Positions 1-14,209 of a DNA stretch of 64,000 nucleotides are shown here, piece by piece. Source of the stretch: Vespa crabro (taxonomy: Eukaryota > Arthropoda > Insecta > Hymenoptera > Vespidae); NCBI RefSeq assembly GCF_910589235.1, contig NC_060960.1:5310339-5374338 (forward strand), written 5' to 3'. A model generated the notes under the pieces. The model did not search any database. It had not been told where the DNA came from and was given only the letters and a program-made list of their open reading frames with translations. How positions within the stretch are numbered: position 1 is the stretch's first letter; every line of letters begins with the position of its first letter. The translations under genes and the position numbers were made by a program.

Positions 1-2280
1 TAAGTATTACTATCTATCATGCGATCTTGGACAATCTATTCGATCGCATTATAAATACCATACCATTCCCTTACTTTCATCAATAATTATTCGAAACAAT
101 TACTTTCTATTCTTACCGTTATGTTCCGTGGTATACTCCGTACTGAATGTTCTTGAAGATATATTTCAGATACTTAACTCGAGAGATATTTAAGCGCGCT
201 TTTTAATGTCGTCGATAATGTCGAAATAGTAATAGCCTTTGAATATCTTTATAGTTTTTACTTCTTTTATTATGTGCATTGTTCAAAAGAAGATACAAAG
301 ACAAATTATTTTTGACGAGTTTTCTAAAAACGGATCAGATTAAATTTACAAAAAATAATTACGATAAGTAAAAAAATTTCTATTGCGAAGAAAATGTGTC
401 ATTTAATACATGAAATTAGTTATGCTTGCAATAACATTATACAAACAGAATAATATCCAGTCATTATACATACTGCGGTTAACAAAGACAGTGTCTTAAT
501 ATATTTTTTTCCATTCAATAGTAATCGGCGATATCGATACTATTGTGTCATTCGAAAAAAGAGGTCATGAAAGGGAGAAAGTCATTCCCCTGAAGTGTTA
601 TTTCCCCTTGATAAATCAGACGTGTACAGTCCGGCGAAAAATTTTGACAAAGCTATTCTTCCAAATTAGAAGAAAAGTATGACAGTATCGGATGACTGAA
701 CATAAATGACAGCAAAACGTATTTTAAGGTTCATTGAATCTTTACGTGGAAGTAGAACAAACGAACAAACGTAATCCTTTCTCTTTGCTATAATAAGATG
801 TACAATAAGGTGAACGAATTAATATAAGATTAAAATCTAAATTATTTAATTTCGGAAAAATTAAATGTTCATGATTTGTGAAATACTAACAATATTAATT
901 TAAATATTAATTTTGATTATAATGAAATGTATGGATAAGATAATACGTCATATGAGTTCGTCTTAAATCAGTAGATTAAAAAAATTATTAATTTGGTACT
1001 ATTATTTGAAAATATTTCTTCTGATTTTGTAAAAATATGAGACTCTATATTGTATGGATGTAAAATATATATGACACATCGATTCACAAAAAGTAACCAA
1101 TGAGAAAAGCAAGCAAACTTTTCGAACGCCATCTTTGTGATGTAACATCTTGCTGATTGGGTAAGATTTATACTTTCATTCGTCCATTGGAGCGTATTTT
1201 AAAGCAAATTCAATAGTTTAGCATATAAATAATAACTATATAAATAATTATATTTATCATATAATCTACCTAATCGAATAAATGTATAAAATTGATTAGT
1301 TTTGAGAACGATTAAAGGTCGATACGCGATAAATATGAAAACTGATATATTTTATATAGTCATGAATAGTATCTGTGTTGAACATCTACGTAATTCTTCG
1401 CTAGTCTAATCAATATAGTATATTACATAAGAACTATATTTCATTTTATCGATTTAAGATCAATATAATATCTTTGCTAATTAATAATTATCATACGTTA
1501 TTTTAATAATGTTCCATAAATAAATAATAAGATAGTTAATAAACTCTGAAAAGAAATTCTTATAAAATTTATTTTTACATTAGAAATTTATAATTATCAT
1601 ATAATATAAAAAAAAAAATAAAATTGAAAAATATATTGAAAGTGCTGAATTAATTCTGGAATTGATAAATAAACAAAAATTTTGTATAATATGCATTGAA
1701 AAATTGTATAGACATGCGTAAAAGCGTCCATAATTCAAATTTAATTATCGTTTTTTTATATGAGTTATATCGATTTTTATATGAATAATAACTAGTTACG
1801 TGTACATTTTCTATAGTTGTTTCTATGAATTGATCGAACAATATGTCTCGTTATTGGCTATTATTACGTTGTAATAATCTGCTTAATTCTTCAACTAAGA
1901 GGATACAATGATCAGTAAGAATAATGTATGCATTAGTATATCAATAGATATCGTGCTTAATACACCTCAGAAGAGGACTCCTGAGAAGAAGCAAAAAATA
2001 CACGTAATAAATATTAACTACTATTACCTGACATAGTTAACTAAAAATCCGAGAGTCTCATATAATTACTCGCGTATACGTTTCTATACCCTCACACATT
2101 CTTAGTAAGAAAGATATGTTACGTCAGATAGATAGTAATAAAGGTTAGGCGCCGTCACACAAGAACGTGGCGGCTTTATCACGCCGTACAAAAGGGAATC
2201 CATACTGTGTTTTAAAAAAATTGTGATCTCAAGGCACGTTGAAATTGTTTACTTATTGTTGGTAATATCAAATTAAGAAT
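1..2280. other. Intergenic DNA upstream of Osbp
   Basis: This is AT-rich sequence with many short A/T runs and stop codons in every frame. I see no exon, RNA gene or clear repeat unit. The last ~150 bases are somewhat richer in G and C and may include the Osbp promoter. The left neighbour gene is not visible. Confidence 0.6.
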
Positions 2281-2438
2281 TGTGTATAAATACGAAATTT
2301 CAATCTCAGACCGCAGAATTTCTGTGGGCACGAAGGATATCAAAATGGTGGCTGTACAAGACGGGTGATGTGTATGCAGATATTGGAGCGCATTGTAATT
2401 TCAGGAGAAACGCGTGTAAGCACGCAACATATTAGAAA
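2281..2438 (+). promoter_or_regulatory. Probable Osbp leader / proximal promoter
   Basis: This is a less AT-rich stretch directly before the Osbp start codon. It contains AAAATGGTGGC (2342-2352), one mismatch from the YY1/Pho-type word AAnATGGCGGC seen at other promoters in this window. An in-frame TAG at 2433-2435 stops any upstream extension of the protein. The transcription start itself cannot be read from the sequence. Confidence 0.35.
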
Positions 2439-5400
2439 ATGGGTGATTCAAAGGCTCAACATGGAACACAGGAAATGAAAGGATGGCTTTTTAAGTGGAC
2501 CAATTACTTGAAAGGTTATCAGAGAAGATGGTTTGTCCTGTCAAACGGCCTTCTGTCATATTACAGGTAGTCCGTAGTGAAATCACTGTTTCCTTTACTA
2601 ATCTGTTTTTCCTAGCTCGTATGATTAAATAACGAGGAATTTGTACAACTACTCATGCTGATTGTTGTCTGATGAAGTTTTTTCTGTAGGATAGAAAGTA
2701 ACTTTGACAAAAAGCAGAGCTTTTCCTTCTACAGTGTTAGGTTATGACCCTATTGATCATATTGATGATTTAGAAATAAACCTACTTTGCATATAACTCA
2801 TTATATAGTATCATTGGATACTAGTCCATTGTTCCAATGAACATAAGGAAAGTTTTGATGACATTGTAAGTGTTGCTTTAAATAAAATAGTATTACATAT
2901 ATTCTATGTATGTTACATTATGGATCATTAAAATATCCATGAAGTTTACAAATTATCATGAACAGACATATAAAAAGAACTTATTAAAAATGTAACTATA
3001 ATAAGAAACATAGTAATGAAGGATCTGAAAACACAGTTGTATATACAAAATGTCGGTGTGATCTTGACACATTGATTGATTTATGAAAACTTTCCTTTGT
3101 GGCAGATAAATTAATGTAATTATTATTTCTTTTTTTTTTTTAATAATTTTGCAGTAGATCCATTTGATTTTTAAGCATTGGTTTTACACAATTTGCTTAT
3201 TTAATTTATTACATTACAATTTTTTTATGCATACTTAATAACACTAGAACTTAAATATCAGGTAATTTGTTCTTTTCTTGTTTTACTTTTTTTATTATGT
3301 TATATAATAATTGTAATATTTGATAAAATACTGATCTTTTATTAAGTAGTATTATAATGTAAATGCTAGATATTTTATGTTAAGAAATATGTATTGGAAC
3401 AGCTCTGCATTTTATATATTATGATAGATAAACATGCCTGCAATTTTCTTTTTATTCTTTTTTTTTTCTTTTTTTTCTTTTTGTTGAAATATGAATAGCA
3501 TAAATGATAAAAGTAATTGTTTTAAAATTGGCATTATATAAAACAATGCATGACTGTAAGAAACCTACGCAGATATAACTGTACATTTGACATGATGGTT
3601 TATCCAAGTAAATTTAAAACCAAAATCGCAGCATTTATATCCCAATTTTCTTGTTCACAAATAATATCTAAAGCATGCACATATGGGAATACATACTAAA
3701 ATTCTTCAATATGTAGTATAAATAAAACAATGTAAAATTATTAAATTCTTAAATTTGTATAAAATCTGAACAGAAATATTAACAAGTCCTAATAAAGGAG
3801 AAAGATGTAAATATGATATGTGATATATAACATGCCCAGGAGAAAGTTATATGTGCTGACCAATCTAAACATCCTCGTGCTTAGATAATGAGAATTGTCT
3901 CGCCTGCTTATATTTGGATACGCGCATCAGATGAATTTTATTGTATATTTGCCTCTTTTTTAGTTGATTTTATAAGATGGCATATTAAATTATTCAATGC
4001 TTTTTTACAGTTTCCACGCGAGATTGTTAATATAAATTTGTTTATAAGAATATTTAATATAGAAAATAAACTTGTTTTATTTAATATTTGAACTGAAAAA
4101 TATCGCCGAATGCATTCTTGATATGCATATGTAAAATAAGAATGATAATAACACACAACAGCTATCGTTTATTGATGTTTATGTCGTCTATGAAGTTGGC
4201 GATCTCGTGTTTTACAATGAACTTTGCACTGCATTTTTAGGACTTTCAATATTTTCCCGCTTGGCACAGTTATGTGATTTGAGTTTGCAATATCTTTTCA
4301 AATAATAATGCAATACTCTGTCTTCACTTCGTTTTTAAACACAAAATTGGGAAGCCTATTTCACACAGATCATGTTCACGCAATGATCACTAGAATTTCT
4401 ATTATCGCGTTTTCAAAAGTTAAACTTGTGTCGCTTAGGATCCTTCGTTTCTTAATTAAAAACTTACAATCACGAAATACCAATTACGGTAGAAGGAAAT
4501 TACGAAACGTAAATTTCGCTTCTGACAATTTTACACAATGTGAACGGGGTCTATTTGTTTTATGGATTGTTTAGGGCTGAACCAACAGGGGGGCCAAAGA
4601 TATCAACGCGACGCAAGCGGAGAGCTGGCAGAGCCTCCGAGTAAGTAAATTATCGAAACGTCGAAATATCCTGACTTTCATTCAAACGAATTGTAATTAA
4701 GGAGACAAAAGAAATGTTAGTTTCATTTCATTCTAAAAAATTCCTCGCATTCCATTCTGCTACATGTTAATGCGGTCGCCAGCATTCCTAATAATTTCAC
4801 CTGCTTCCTTTTTTTCTTGACTTGTAATTGATGTTTTATAACTGATAAATTGTTATACATGTAATATTACACCAGTAAAAATATCATAATACCCATATAC
4901 CTAAACACATTTCAATATTTACATACGTAATTTACATATTTATTCACATAAACTACATATATGTATACGCACATATATTTTGTATAAAAATTTTTAAGCG
5001 TCCGTCACCCGAAGACCTACACATTTATGCGTTTCCTTGGTGGCGTATGCGTGTATGTACGTACGTGCATAATTGTGTGCGCAATTTAAAAAATGCTTCT
5101 GTTGATTATTATAATAAATTAAATTTTAATCTTATTTGCTGTATCTTATAAATTTAGTAATAATAGCGTCGAATTCAGGGGGGGAGGAGTTATTAGTAGA
5201 ATTGTTTTAAATTTAGAAGATTTATTTTTGAGATCTAACGATCTACATAAAGTTATTGGACAGCCTACTGGTCAGTGCCTTCCCTACTTATCGTTATACT
5301 TATATTTTTATATTATTTTTATAATACTCTTACAAAATAATTCAATTTCGTATATACCTGGGCATTATTTTGAATTAAATTAAACAAGAAAAAGTGTATT

Positions 5401-8400
5401 ATGCTTTTTCAAAAAACTAAGTAACAAAATAAAACAATAGTATAATTTATATTGTACAAATGAGTATTGTAAAAAATCTACACTATAATATTATGATATA
5501 CGGTATTTTTTAAATAATATTCATCATGTTATTCCAAGCGATATCGGCAAGATAAGAAAATTAAAAAAAAATTGTTATCGTTAATTACCAGATCCGCTTC
5601 CATTAACTATTGTGGACGATATGCAGCAATTTATATTTTTTACACGTCAGCATGATCTGTTCCTTTTCCATATAAAGTAGTATAAGTCTTACGTGATGAA
5701 TTAACTCGATTGATTTAAAGTGCATGAAACGATGATTGAACGGATTTATTTTCCCTCCCGTAATACATGACCTTCGTCTCGGCGTTGCTTATATTATTTT
5801 TAATATAAAATATGGGATTTTTCTTTTTCGTAAACGTAGACAAATAGAAATGGTATTGTTAGGAAGAATTTGGTTGTGGGTTTGCTTTTTTAAAAGTATC
5901 AATTATATGCTAATTCATATATACGCGTCTCCTATATCCACTGCGCCATAGTGTCACAGATTAATGCAGACAAAACGACATTAGTTTTAATGGGACGAGG
6001 TTGAGTTTTAGCTTGGATAAACCTTGAATATACCGCAAAACGAATTGCAAACTCACGTCTGTCTTTTTCTGTGTCATTCGGTTTTCTAACAATTAAAGAA
6101 TCTGTTCAAGGGACTGTCGCATTTTTATTCTTTGTTTAGAAATCCGGCGGAGATGTCTCATACATGCCGGGGCACGATATCCATGCATGGGGCCTTAATA
6201 CACACCGTAGATGCTTGCACTTTTGTTGTAAGCAATGGCGGTACACAAACCTTTCACATAAAAGCAGCGACGGAAGTAGAGCGTCAACAATGGGTCACGG
6301 CCCTCGAGTTGGCGAAGGCCAAGGCTATCCAAGCAGTAGAATCTGGTCTGTATGATTCCACTGTAAAATTCATCCTATGTTCAATCTCATTTCATGAGAA
6401 ATACATCATCTTAGTAAGATATTCATTCCTATATAATTTTGTTGCGATTGAAACCATTCCTAATTTTCCCTAATTTTCAAGCCTTTTTATATAACTTTTT
6501 TGTTTTTGATAGACGAAATAAGAAAACCTCTATATCCGTTTTTAATAAATATTTATTTGTAGACGAGGAAGAAGAAGAGTATCAAGATAACGACAATCAA
6601 AAGACAGAACAAGGGACTGCTGTCAAAGATTTGAATCAACGCTTGGAAGATCTACAGACTTGTAATGATTTAATTGCCAAAAGAGGATCTGTCCTTCAAC
6701 GAACTTTGAATGAATTGGAAACATTAGAACCATTATATCCTGATCTAATAACCAAAATTAAAGCTGTGAATGAGAAAGCTACTATCTTCCGTATTGCTGT
6801 TAATGCTATGATTAACGTAAGTTCAGTTTAATTAATTCAATTAACTTTTAATCAATCTATCCGTTTTTATTTTTTTATAACTTTGAAATAAAGTTGACTT
6901 TATTAATTATTAAGAGTTCTAAAAAAATACTAATTCAACGAACATCAACAGGATAAAATATTACGTAGGTATGCAATTAAATAAAAGACGGAATAGTTAA
7001 TAGTATTCCTTTATAGCTTAAATAGAAACTTTGCATTATTGCAAATACATAATATTATATTTCCATACCAATATTGTTTATTGATTATATATATGTAATT
7101 TAAGATATAATTGAAATTATCTTCTGTATGTGATGTGTATATAAACTACTTTATGTTACATATCATAGCCCTGTGTTTTTAGAAAGTAGGGTGAATTATG
7201 ATTTCAGGCAAGCAATGAATATTTACAATTAGCTCAGCAACAGGAACCAAAATGGAAGAAAATGTTACAACATGAACGCGATCAAAAGGCGCGCATAGAG
7301 AGAATGGTTGAACAGTTAGCTAGACAGCATTCAAACCTGGAAGAAGCTGCACAACATGCGCTTCCCTCGGCGACACCAGCGGGAGGACACAGACCTTCCC
7401 GTAATTTCATATATTTTATTTTTTTTAATGTAATTAGTAGTGTTTTTGCTTTTATTTATAACCACATTGAACTTTATCATTTTCGATCGTGCCTACATTG
7501 CAATGTATTTAAATCTGACTTCATGCTTACTTTTTATTTTTGCATAACTTAATCATTTTTATTAATTCAGAAAGAAATGCTACAATTTTTTAATGATATA
7601 ATCAATAGTCAATACTGGCCTGAATTTTAATCACATTAATTGTCAAAGAAAAAACGTGCGGGAACAAGTTATAAAGATTTTGATATATCAAAAAAATTAT
7701 CGTGATGTTAATATTTCATAATGTAATAATTATGCAACAATAGTAATGTTATTGTAAACAAAAGTCTAGCCTCACTAGGAATTTTTATTTTTATTTAAAA
7801 GTAAATTATCAGTAAGTTTTTATTAAGTTTATATTATAAAATCGCGTATGCTTGTTTTCTAAAATTCCTACCCTTTACATTAATTGAAAGGTAATTCGAA
7901 ATAAGATGGAGATATGTGTACTTACATTATGTCTAATGTGTGCTTTTTTATGCCCTTTAAAAGAGTTACTAATACAGATTAGAAAATTTGATATTGTACA
8001 CATTTTTGTAAAATGTACATGCATCATTTTTTTTATTTTTTAAATCTTTCCTTTGGTGAAGGTTAATTTTTTGTTTCTTATCATTCACGATTTTTGTTTT
8101 TTCTGAGATTTCGAATATTCGCGGTCTTTTTTATTGGAGTATAGATGGCAGTTCACTACGTTTGCTTTGCGCTGACGATTTTCTCGCATAGCGCAGGACT
8201 TTGCACGCAAAGATTTACATCTGTATGTGATTGATTGCTATCTAAAGTGATCATGTGGTTTATCTGTGTAAGTGTGTGAATGTATTACAAAGCGTTTAAA
8301 TATGCTTTCATTTCTCTTAAATTTGGTGTTTAATTAGGCACAGATGGCCTTGTAAATTGATATTTTTATCATTTCCGTTAATAGAATTTTCGTTGAATCA

Positions 8401-9078
8401 ATCGTAAAATTTGAAGTAAAGTATTAAATCGGTAGTTTAATGTTCAGAATACATATAATAGATGAAATCATAGATGATGTCAAAGCAATAATTGAAAGGC
8501 AAAGTGTGAACGTATATTTATATAGATAACGATTCATAGAAACGCAGCGTCGATGAAAATTTCAAAGATCCAAATTCTTGGTTTTGTGAACCATTCTCGT
8601 GACTTGTCATAACCTTGTCGCGTTATCTTTGTATAATATATAATTTTAAATAGGTTAGTACTAATTTAATGATATGCAATTATTCATACCGATCAGTACA
8701 CTACAAGTGTTCGCTTTTGTGTTTGGAAAGCATTAGTCAAAGTGTGTATTGTATTAAAATTTACTTCATTCGAAAGTAAATTTAATTACTTAAATCAGAA
8801 TAGGTTGTGCCCATGAAAAGACATGAAAGTAATATTGATTTCGATAATCTTTGTAATCGTATTCTGTCCGTTTAAATCATAATATTATTTTATACATCTT
8901 CCTAAAGTTCTTTGTTTGAAGTTTCATTGTGCTTTATGAAAAATATTGATTAATTAATAATAAATTAATACATTTCATTGTATGTATCTATATATATATA
9001 TATAATACATATCTTAATGAACATTTTAAAAATATAATTTAGTTTATTTAAGTAAATTATATAGCTTTACTAATTACG

Positions 9079-9127
<49 letters not shown>

Positions 9128-11172
9128 CATACTAATTATATATATAAATATATATTTATAACATATGCTTAAATGGTAAATACTTTTTCTTAAAGATTCT
9201 GCGATAACCACTTCTCCATCAGAAGACGAAGAAGATAATGCAGAGTTTTATGATGCTCAAGAGTCGGATACATTTACACTGACTATTCCAGGAGTAGCCT
9301 CAACTAATTCAATATCTCACCCAAGGGATCGTACTGATTCTCAAGGAAGTGATGATGGCTCTAGCTCTGAAGGTGATCCAACACCTTTGCCAGTTTCTGA
9401 TTCTGCTGGAGCAGAGTCATTTCTTATTGTGACCGATTCTACAGTAGTACAACCTTCTTCTCCTATTACAAATACAGACGAGCTGGATAATGTAACTATT
9501 CAAAATAATATATGATTAAAATGTTTAAAGTATATAAAATTTTTTTTAATATATAGACGGCTTGGCAAACCAACAATGGCGGCGGCAGTGGCACCGGGTT
9601 AGCAACTACACCTAATAGAAAAAGAAGAACTAGAGTACCTGATAAACCTAATTATCCTTTAAACCTATGGAGTATTATGAAAAATTGTATCGGTAAAGAT
9701 TTATCAAAAATTCCTATGCCTGTTAATTTCTCAGAACCGCTTAGTATGCTTCAGAGGCTTACAGAAGATTATGAGTATGCAGAGATTCTTGATAGGTACA
9801 TCATATATTTATTTAACTTTTTTTTTCCTAAGCAGTAAATTATTCAGTTGTGTTCTAAAGATTTAATAATTATTAACGGTTGAAAATAATGTTCGTGTTT
9901 ACAGAGCAGCAGAATGTACCGACAGCTACGAACAAATGGCCTATGTAGCTGCATTTACTATCTCTAGTTATTCTACAACTGCCAGTAGAACAGGCAAACC
10001 TTTTAATCCATTATTAGGTGAAACGTATGAATGCGATCGCACAGATGATCTCGGTTGGCGAGCGATTTCTGAACAAGTTTCTCATCATCCTCCGATGTTA
10101 GCTCAACATTGCGAAGGTAGGAAATGGCGTTGCTGGCAGGAATTCACCATGGCTTCTAAATTTCGCGGAAAATATCTTCAGGTAAATAGGTTTATTACAT
10201 ATCTGTTTTATTTTCCAAAGTTAAAGGATTCCTTTTTCTACATCTACACATTCTGCAGGTAATCCCTTTGGGTACTGCTCATTTAGAATTTAATGCAGAA
10301 CGACAACATTATACATGGCGTAAAGTAACAACCACTGTACACAATATAATAGTTGGAAAATTATGGGTTGATCAAAGTGGTGATATGGATATTGTGAATC
10401 ATAAAGACGGTATCAAGTGCCATCTAAAATATATACCATATTCATATTTTTCAAGAGATAATCAACGTAAAGTTAAAGGCGTTGTTATGAATTCAAATAA
10501 AGAGGTGAAATGGGTGGTTCAAGGTACGTGGGATTCAAAGATTGAAATTGCTCCTGTCATTAGTACATCGGGAGCTCCAGACAATCCTGTTTATAAAACA
10601 GGGCCATACATATTAGCTTGGAAACGACGTATGCCTCCGTAAGTATTGAAAAATGTAATCGTTTGTATCTATTGTATTAATAGATAATATTTTTTATATT
10701 AAACATCCATTTTTGTAATTTTATTATGATAGTGAGGATTGCGAAAGGTATTACTCATTCACGGAACTGGCCTGTCAGCTTAACGAGCCAGAAGATGGCA
10801 CAGCTCCTACAGATTCCCGATTAAGACCTGACCAGAGATTAATGGAAGATGGACAATGGGATGAAGCTAATGCAGAAAAACTTCGACTCGAAGAGAAACA
10901 GAGGGCTGCGCGGCGTTATCGTGAACATGAAGCAGAAAAAGCTACTGCACAAGGTATAAAGACATCATACAATTGTTTTCAAAAATCTAATGAATTAATA
11001 TTATTTAATCCAGAGTATTTGTTTTATAGGTTTACCTTATGAAACTTGGGAACCGTTATGGTTTAAGAAACAGCAGGATCCATATACAGATAGTCTTTGC
11101 TACATGTATAGTGAACAATATTGGGAGTGTAAGAACAAAGGCGATTGGTCGAGATGTCCAAACATATTTTAG
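2439..11172 (+). CDS. Osbp: Oxysterol-binding protein (OSBP family), complete, 10 exons
   Basis: This encodes a sterol/PI4P exchange protein that works at ER-Golgi contact sites. Exons: 2439-2566, 6140-6345, 6563-6816, 7208-7400, 9196-9491, 9557-9795, 9905-10181, 10259-10638, 10733-10953, 11030-11172. They total 2337 nt, giving 778 residues; human OSBP is about 807. What is seen: an N-terminal PH domain (about residues 11-107, beginning MKGWLFKWTNYLKGYQRRW), a coiled-coil-like region (about 120-240), a FFAT motif EFYDAQE (277-283) for binding VAP in the ER membrane, and a C-terminal lipid-binding ORD with the family signature EQVSHHPP (495-502). The protein ends DWSRCPNIF, as in other OSBPs. 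An in-frame TAG six bases upstream fixes the start. All junctions use GT-AG and keep frame. A 66-nt candidate cassette exon at 4575-4640 would give 800 residues. It lacks the ankyrin repeats of long ORP1-type proteins, so OSBP1/2 type is the best call. Confidence 0.96.
2567..6139 (+). other. Osbp intron 1
   Basis: This is a 3.6 kb AT-rich intron. Apart from the candidate cassette exon at 4575-4640 it holds only short poly-T and poly-A runs and no recognisable gene. Small open frames near 3888-4156, 4308-4574 and 5736-5951 show no conserved sequence. Confidence 0.6.
4575..4640 (+). other. Osbp: Candidate 66-nt cassette exon in Osbp intron 1
   Basis: A pyrimidine-rich tract ending in TTGTTTAG precedes a 66-nt open stretch, followed by a strong donor (CCGA|GTAAGT). 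Its length is a multiple of three. It starts in the same phase that exon 1 leaves and that exon 2 accepts, so inclusion keeps frame and inserts 22 residues between SYYR and NPAEM of the PH domain. The insert is basic (STRRKRRAGRASE at its end). Its base composition is far more GC-rich than the surrounding intron. Human OSBP has no insert at this place. Use in transcripts is inferred. Confidence 0.5.
7401..9195 (+). other. Osbp intron 4 with (AT)n tract
   Basis: This is a 1.8 kb AT-rich intron separating the coiled-coil exon from the FFAT exon. An (AT)n run lies at about 9084-9122. A word TAGATGGCA at 8142-8150 resembles a CTCF core and recurs elsewhere in the window. No gene is seen. Confidence 0.6.
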
Positions 11173-12100
11173 TCTGTAATATATCAGTTTACAATCTGAC
11201 CGCCCATTTATAGTAAAGAAAAGTTTGGATCTTTTAACGTGAAGATAACTAGCAGTAGATATCACGGACGCGAAGAGTAATGTTCATAAATATGCTGAAC
11301 GTGATATTGGGATTGTTATTGGGTGTGGTATAGTCTTTACTTCTTCCAATGAAGTGAACAAAAGTTGACGCTTGCGAATATGACATATATATTGTACGTT
11401 TTGTACTTTTGTGTCATGACCGTGCTGCTACCTGCCTTTCCTATTTTTTTCTTCCTCAGCTATGTCCTTCCTATTATCTCGCTAATTTGATCGGTCGTTG
11501 TAAAATTTTACGAAGCAATCGTCGTCCATATTGCGTGATTTTTTAAAACGAGTTCTTCGAATCTCATTGCTGAAGTCTATTCGATGAGCAAGCATTTTTT
11601 AATCTTTAAAAATGTCACCAGTAAGAAACATCGTGATTATTTGTAAAACACTTACATATATTATTTTATTGTATAATTAGAATAGCAATTTTCCAGTAGT
11701 AAATTTACTAACGACTGTTCGTACCGTTCTCACAGAAAATTAACAATTTGGATTCATGTAATTCAGTATTAGCAATGCATCATAGAGACATTGAAATATC
11801 ATGTGGATTTCCTATTTTTATTAACTTTATTATATTTAAGCTTTCACAAAATTCTATCATATTATAGGAATGTAATTTCTTGATATATTTTATTACATAT
11901 ACATCGCGGAAAGTACTTATGCAGACTATAAAACGTATGTCATGTGCTTCACGCGATGATGTGATATTTGCAAATGAATAAAAGAAAGAATTCAAATTGT
12001 GAAAGCGTTGCTGCATATATTTTAAGCGAGATGGTGCCCTCATTTGGCTCTATTGAAACATCTACTAAAAAATAAAAATAATGAAGAAAAAAAAAATATA
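11173..12100 (+). other. Probable Osbp 3' UTR
   Basis: This follows the Osbp stop codon. Candidate polyadenylation signals are AATAAA at 11977-11982 and the A-rich AATAAA-like cluster near 12070. No conserved coding potential is seen. Which signal is used cannot be decided from the sequence. Confidence 0.4.
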
Positions 12101-12643
12101 TATATATATACCAAGAAAAAAGAATCAAAAAGAAATGTTGCTTTTACATCTTTGCGTTCGTCTGACTGCCACGTTTCAAATTTTTACGCGGATAAATAAG
12201 GGGTGACATTAATAACCACTTCAATTCGTGTGATTTGAAGAAACGTTCCTGAATGTGCCACTAGAATCTGTGTTGTAGTCGTGGAAGTGCTAAAATGGGC
12301 TTAACTCGGAAAATACATTGGGTGACTCGTGATAAGTTTAAACATATAAAAAACAGATTCGGTGGGCAAGCGAGTGAAACTTTGAAGCTTCCAAATTCAC
12401 GGTGCCCGCACGCCTAATGAACATTCTAAAATATTGAGAAGGCGTGTCATTGACTGAGCCGATACAAGCCCATTATGTTGAGGCAACGATTACGGGTTTA
12501 TAAACTGGAATCGAACCCAAGAAAGGAAGCATATTCAAAAAAGCGGTCTTAAGAGATTATAAGTTCCAAACAATTTGCAGAAAATAAGATATTAAACTAT
12601 AAACACAACATTCGTCACTACTACGGATTCTTTCCAAACTATG

Positions 12644-12738
<95 letters not shown>

Positions 12739-13900
12739 TATATATATATAAATTATATATATATATAAACATGTAAAATACTAAGTAAATATATATGTAT
12801 TTCTTATATATATATATAAAGAAAATTATTGCACGCACACATTCATACACAGGCATACGCGAGCGATTTATCCGCGTAAGTTGTGCATATGTATGTATGT
12901 ATGTATGTCCGTATGTACATATAACAGTTAATAAAACTTATTATATATCCCTCTATATAAGAAGCATATCGGTTGTTTCGTTCTTAGTGTGTGATCGCCA
13001 AGCCGATTGTCAAACTACACGACTAACCCGCTTGCAGCCAATATTTAAAATTATTGTTATTTTAAGTCTGGCTGTATCATACTTTTAATAGTTAAAATAA
13101 TATTCAGAGAAAAATGATATATCTGTATACATATAAATATAAATTAGTTATAAAATAAAGAATTTAAAAGAAGAAACAAATTAAAAACCTATAACGATAA
13201 GCCGAATAGAAAAAAAATGTTTCGATTATAGTGCTTGTACATTAGCCAATCGTGTGGAACGACAAATACAAAATGCTTCGCTACAAAACAATAATTTTGT
13301 AGCATTTGGATTACACCTCGCATTTCCCATTTGTTTTCCTTAATCTTTAGGATATATGCAAATTTTTCAATTGGAAATTGTTTATTTAAAATATTTCAGA
13401 AACAGATCATGGCAACATGCCCTTTTCTCTAAATTCGATGAACCGTGTATTAACGATTGATTATATCTATACATAAATGTACATATATATCTATATAGAC
13501 ACAATGTACATACATTTGACTTTGATGTACGTCAATGAATTTTAGGAAGAATGACACGAATGCCATCTACTTCACGTTTCGAATTTCGCGGGGTTATAGT
13601 TACGAGCAATTCTGATATGCAAGAAAAATGTTTTCAATGGTTGGAGGAATAATTATATTGCATAGTAAATCAAACGCATATTTTAGTATATTTAAATAAA
13701 TGCGTACAATAGTGAAATGTGAGACAAAATGCGAATACACGAGTGCCATCTATCGAGCATTCACGCATACATACTTCTCATAAAAAAGATTTATAATGAT
13801 TATCGACAAAAAACATGGAGAATCAGAGAGAAGAAGAAGAAAAGAATGTCTCTATTAAAAATCAGGATTTAATCGAGAGGATCATCGTCGTAAGAAACGA
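12101..13900. other. Spacer between Osbp and 14-3-3epsilon
   Basis: This is intergenic AT-rich sequence with the (TAA)n microsatellite at 12646-12736, short (AT)n runs and a (TATG)n run near 12890-12910. Two copies of TGCCATCTA (13561-13569, 13744-13752) lie close upstream of the next gene. No gene is recognised. Confidence 0.6.
12646..12736. repeat. (TAA)n microsatellite
   Basis: About 90 bases of near-perfect TAA/ATA trinucleotide repeat, followed by short (AT)n runs. The poly-leucine reading on the minus strand is an artefact of this repeat. Confidence 0.95.
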
Positions 13901-13929
13901 ATCAATGTAGAGAAAATTAGTTTTTTTTG

Positions 13930-14209
13930 CCTTTTGGACGATAGTTCATCCGCGAGCCTTGATGAGGGCGCTGCTAACAGTGACGTCACGCGTAATGATA
14001 CACGGGCTTCAACATGCGCCATGCGACAGAGCGTCTTGCGGAGTCTGCGCGAGTTGGGAACTGCTTTCGATTGTTGGCGGGCGCCGCCATCTTGGTCAGT
14101 GAGCTTGCGAGTGGCTGTGCGAGGAGGTGTACGTATTTCGGTGAAACAAGCAATTCGTGAGATTTCCCTGAAAGCCCTTGACTACCCGTGAAATCCACAC
14201 GCATCCAAG
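13930..14209 (+). promoter_or_regulatory. 14-3-3epsilon proximal promoter and 5' UTR
   Basis: This is a GC-rich island in an AT-rich setting just before the start codon. It holds a perfect palindromic CRE TGACGTCA (13981-13988) and GCGCCGCCATCTTGG (around 14081-14095), the reverse complement of the YY1/Pho word AAGATGGCGGC. The transcription start probably lies between these sites and the ATG. An in-frame TGA at 14189-14191 closes the frame upstream of the start codon. Confidence 0.55.

Noticed and set aside
6164..6355. 63-codon frame overlapping Osbp exon 2
   Set aside because: It is an out-of-frame reading of the PH-domain exon, whose true frame gives the OSBP sequence.
12480..12530. tRNA-like B-box (GGTTCGATTCC on the minus strand)
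   Set aside because: The T stem does not pair properly, no A-box lies at the right distance and no cloverleaf could be drawn.
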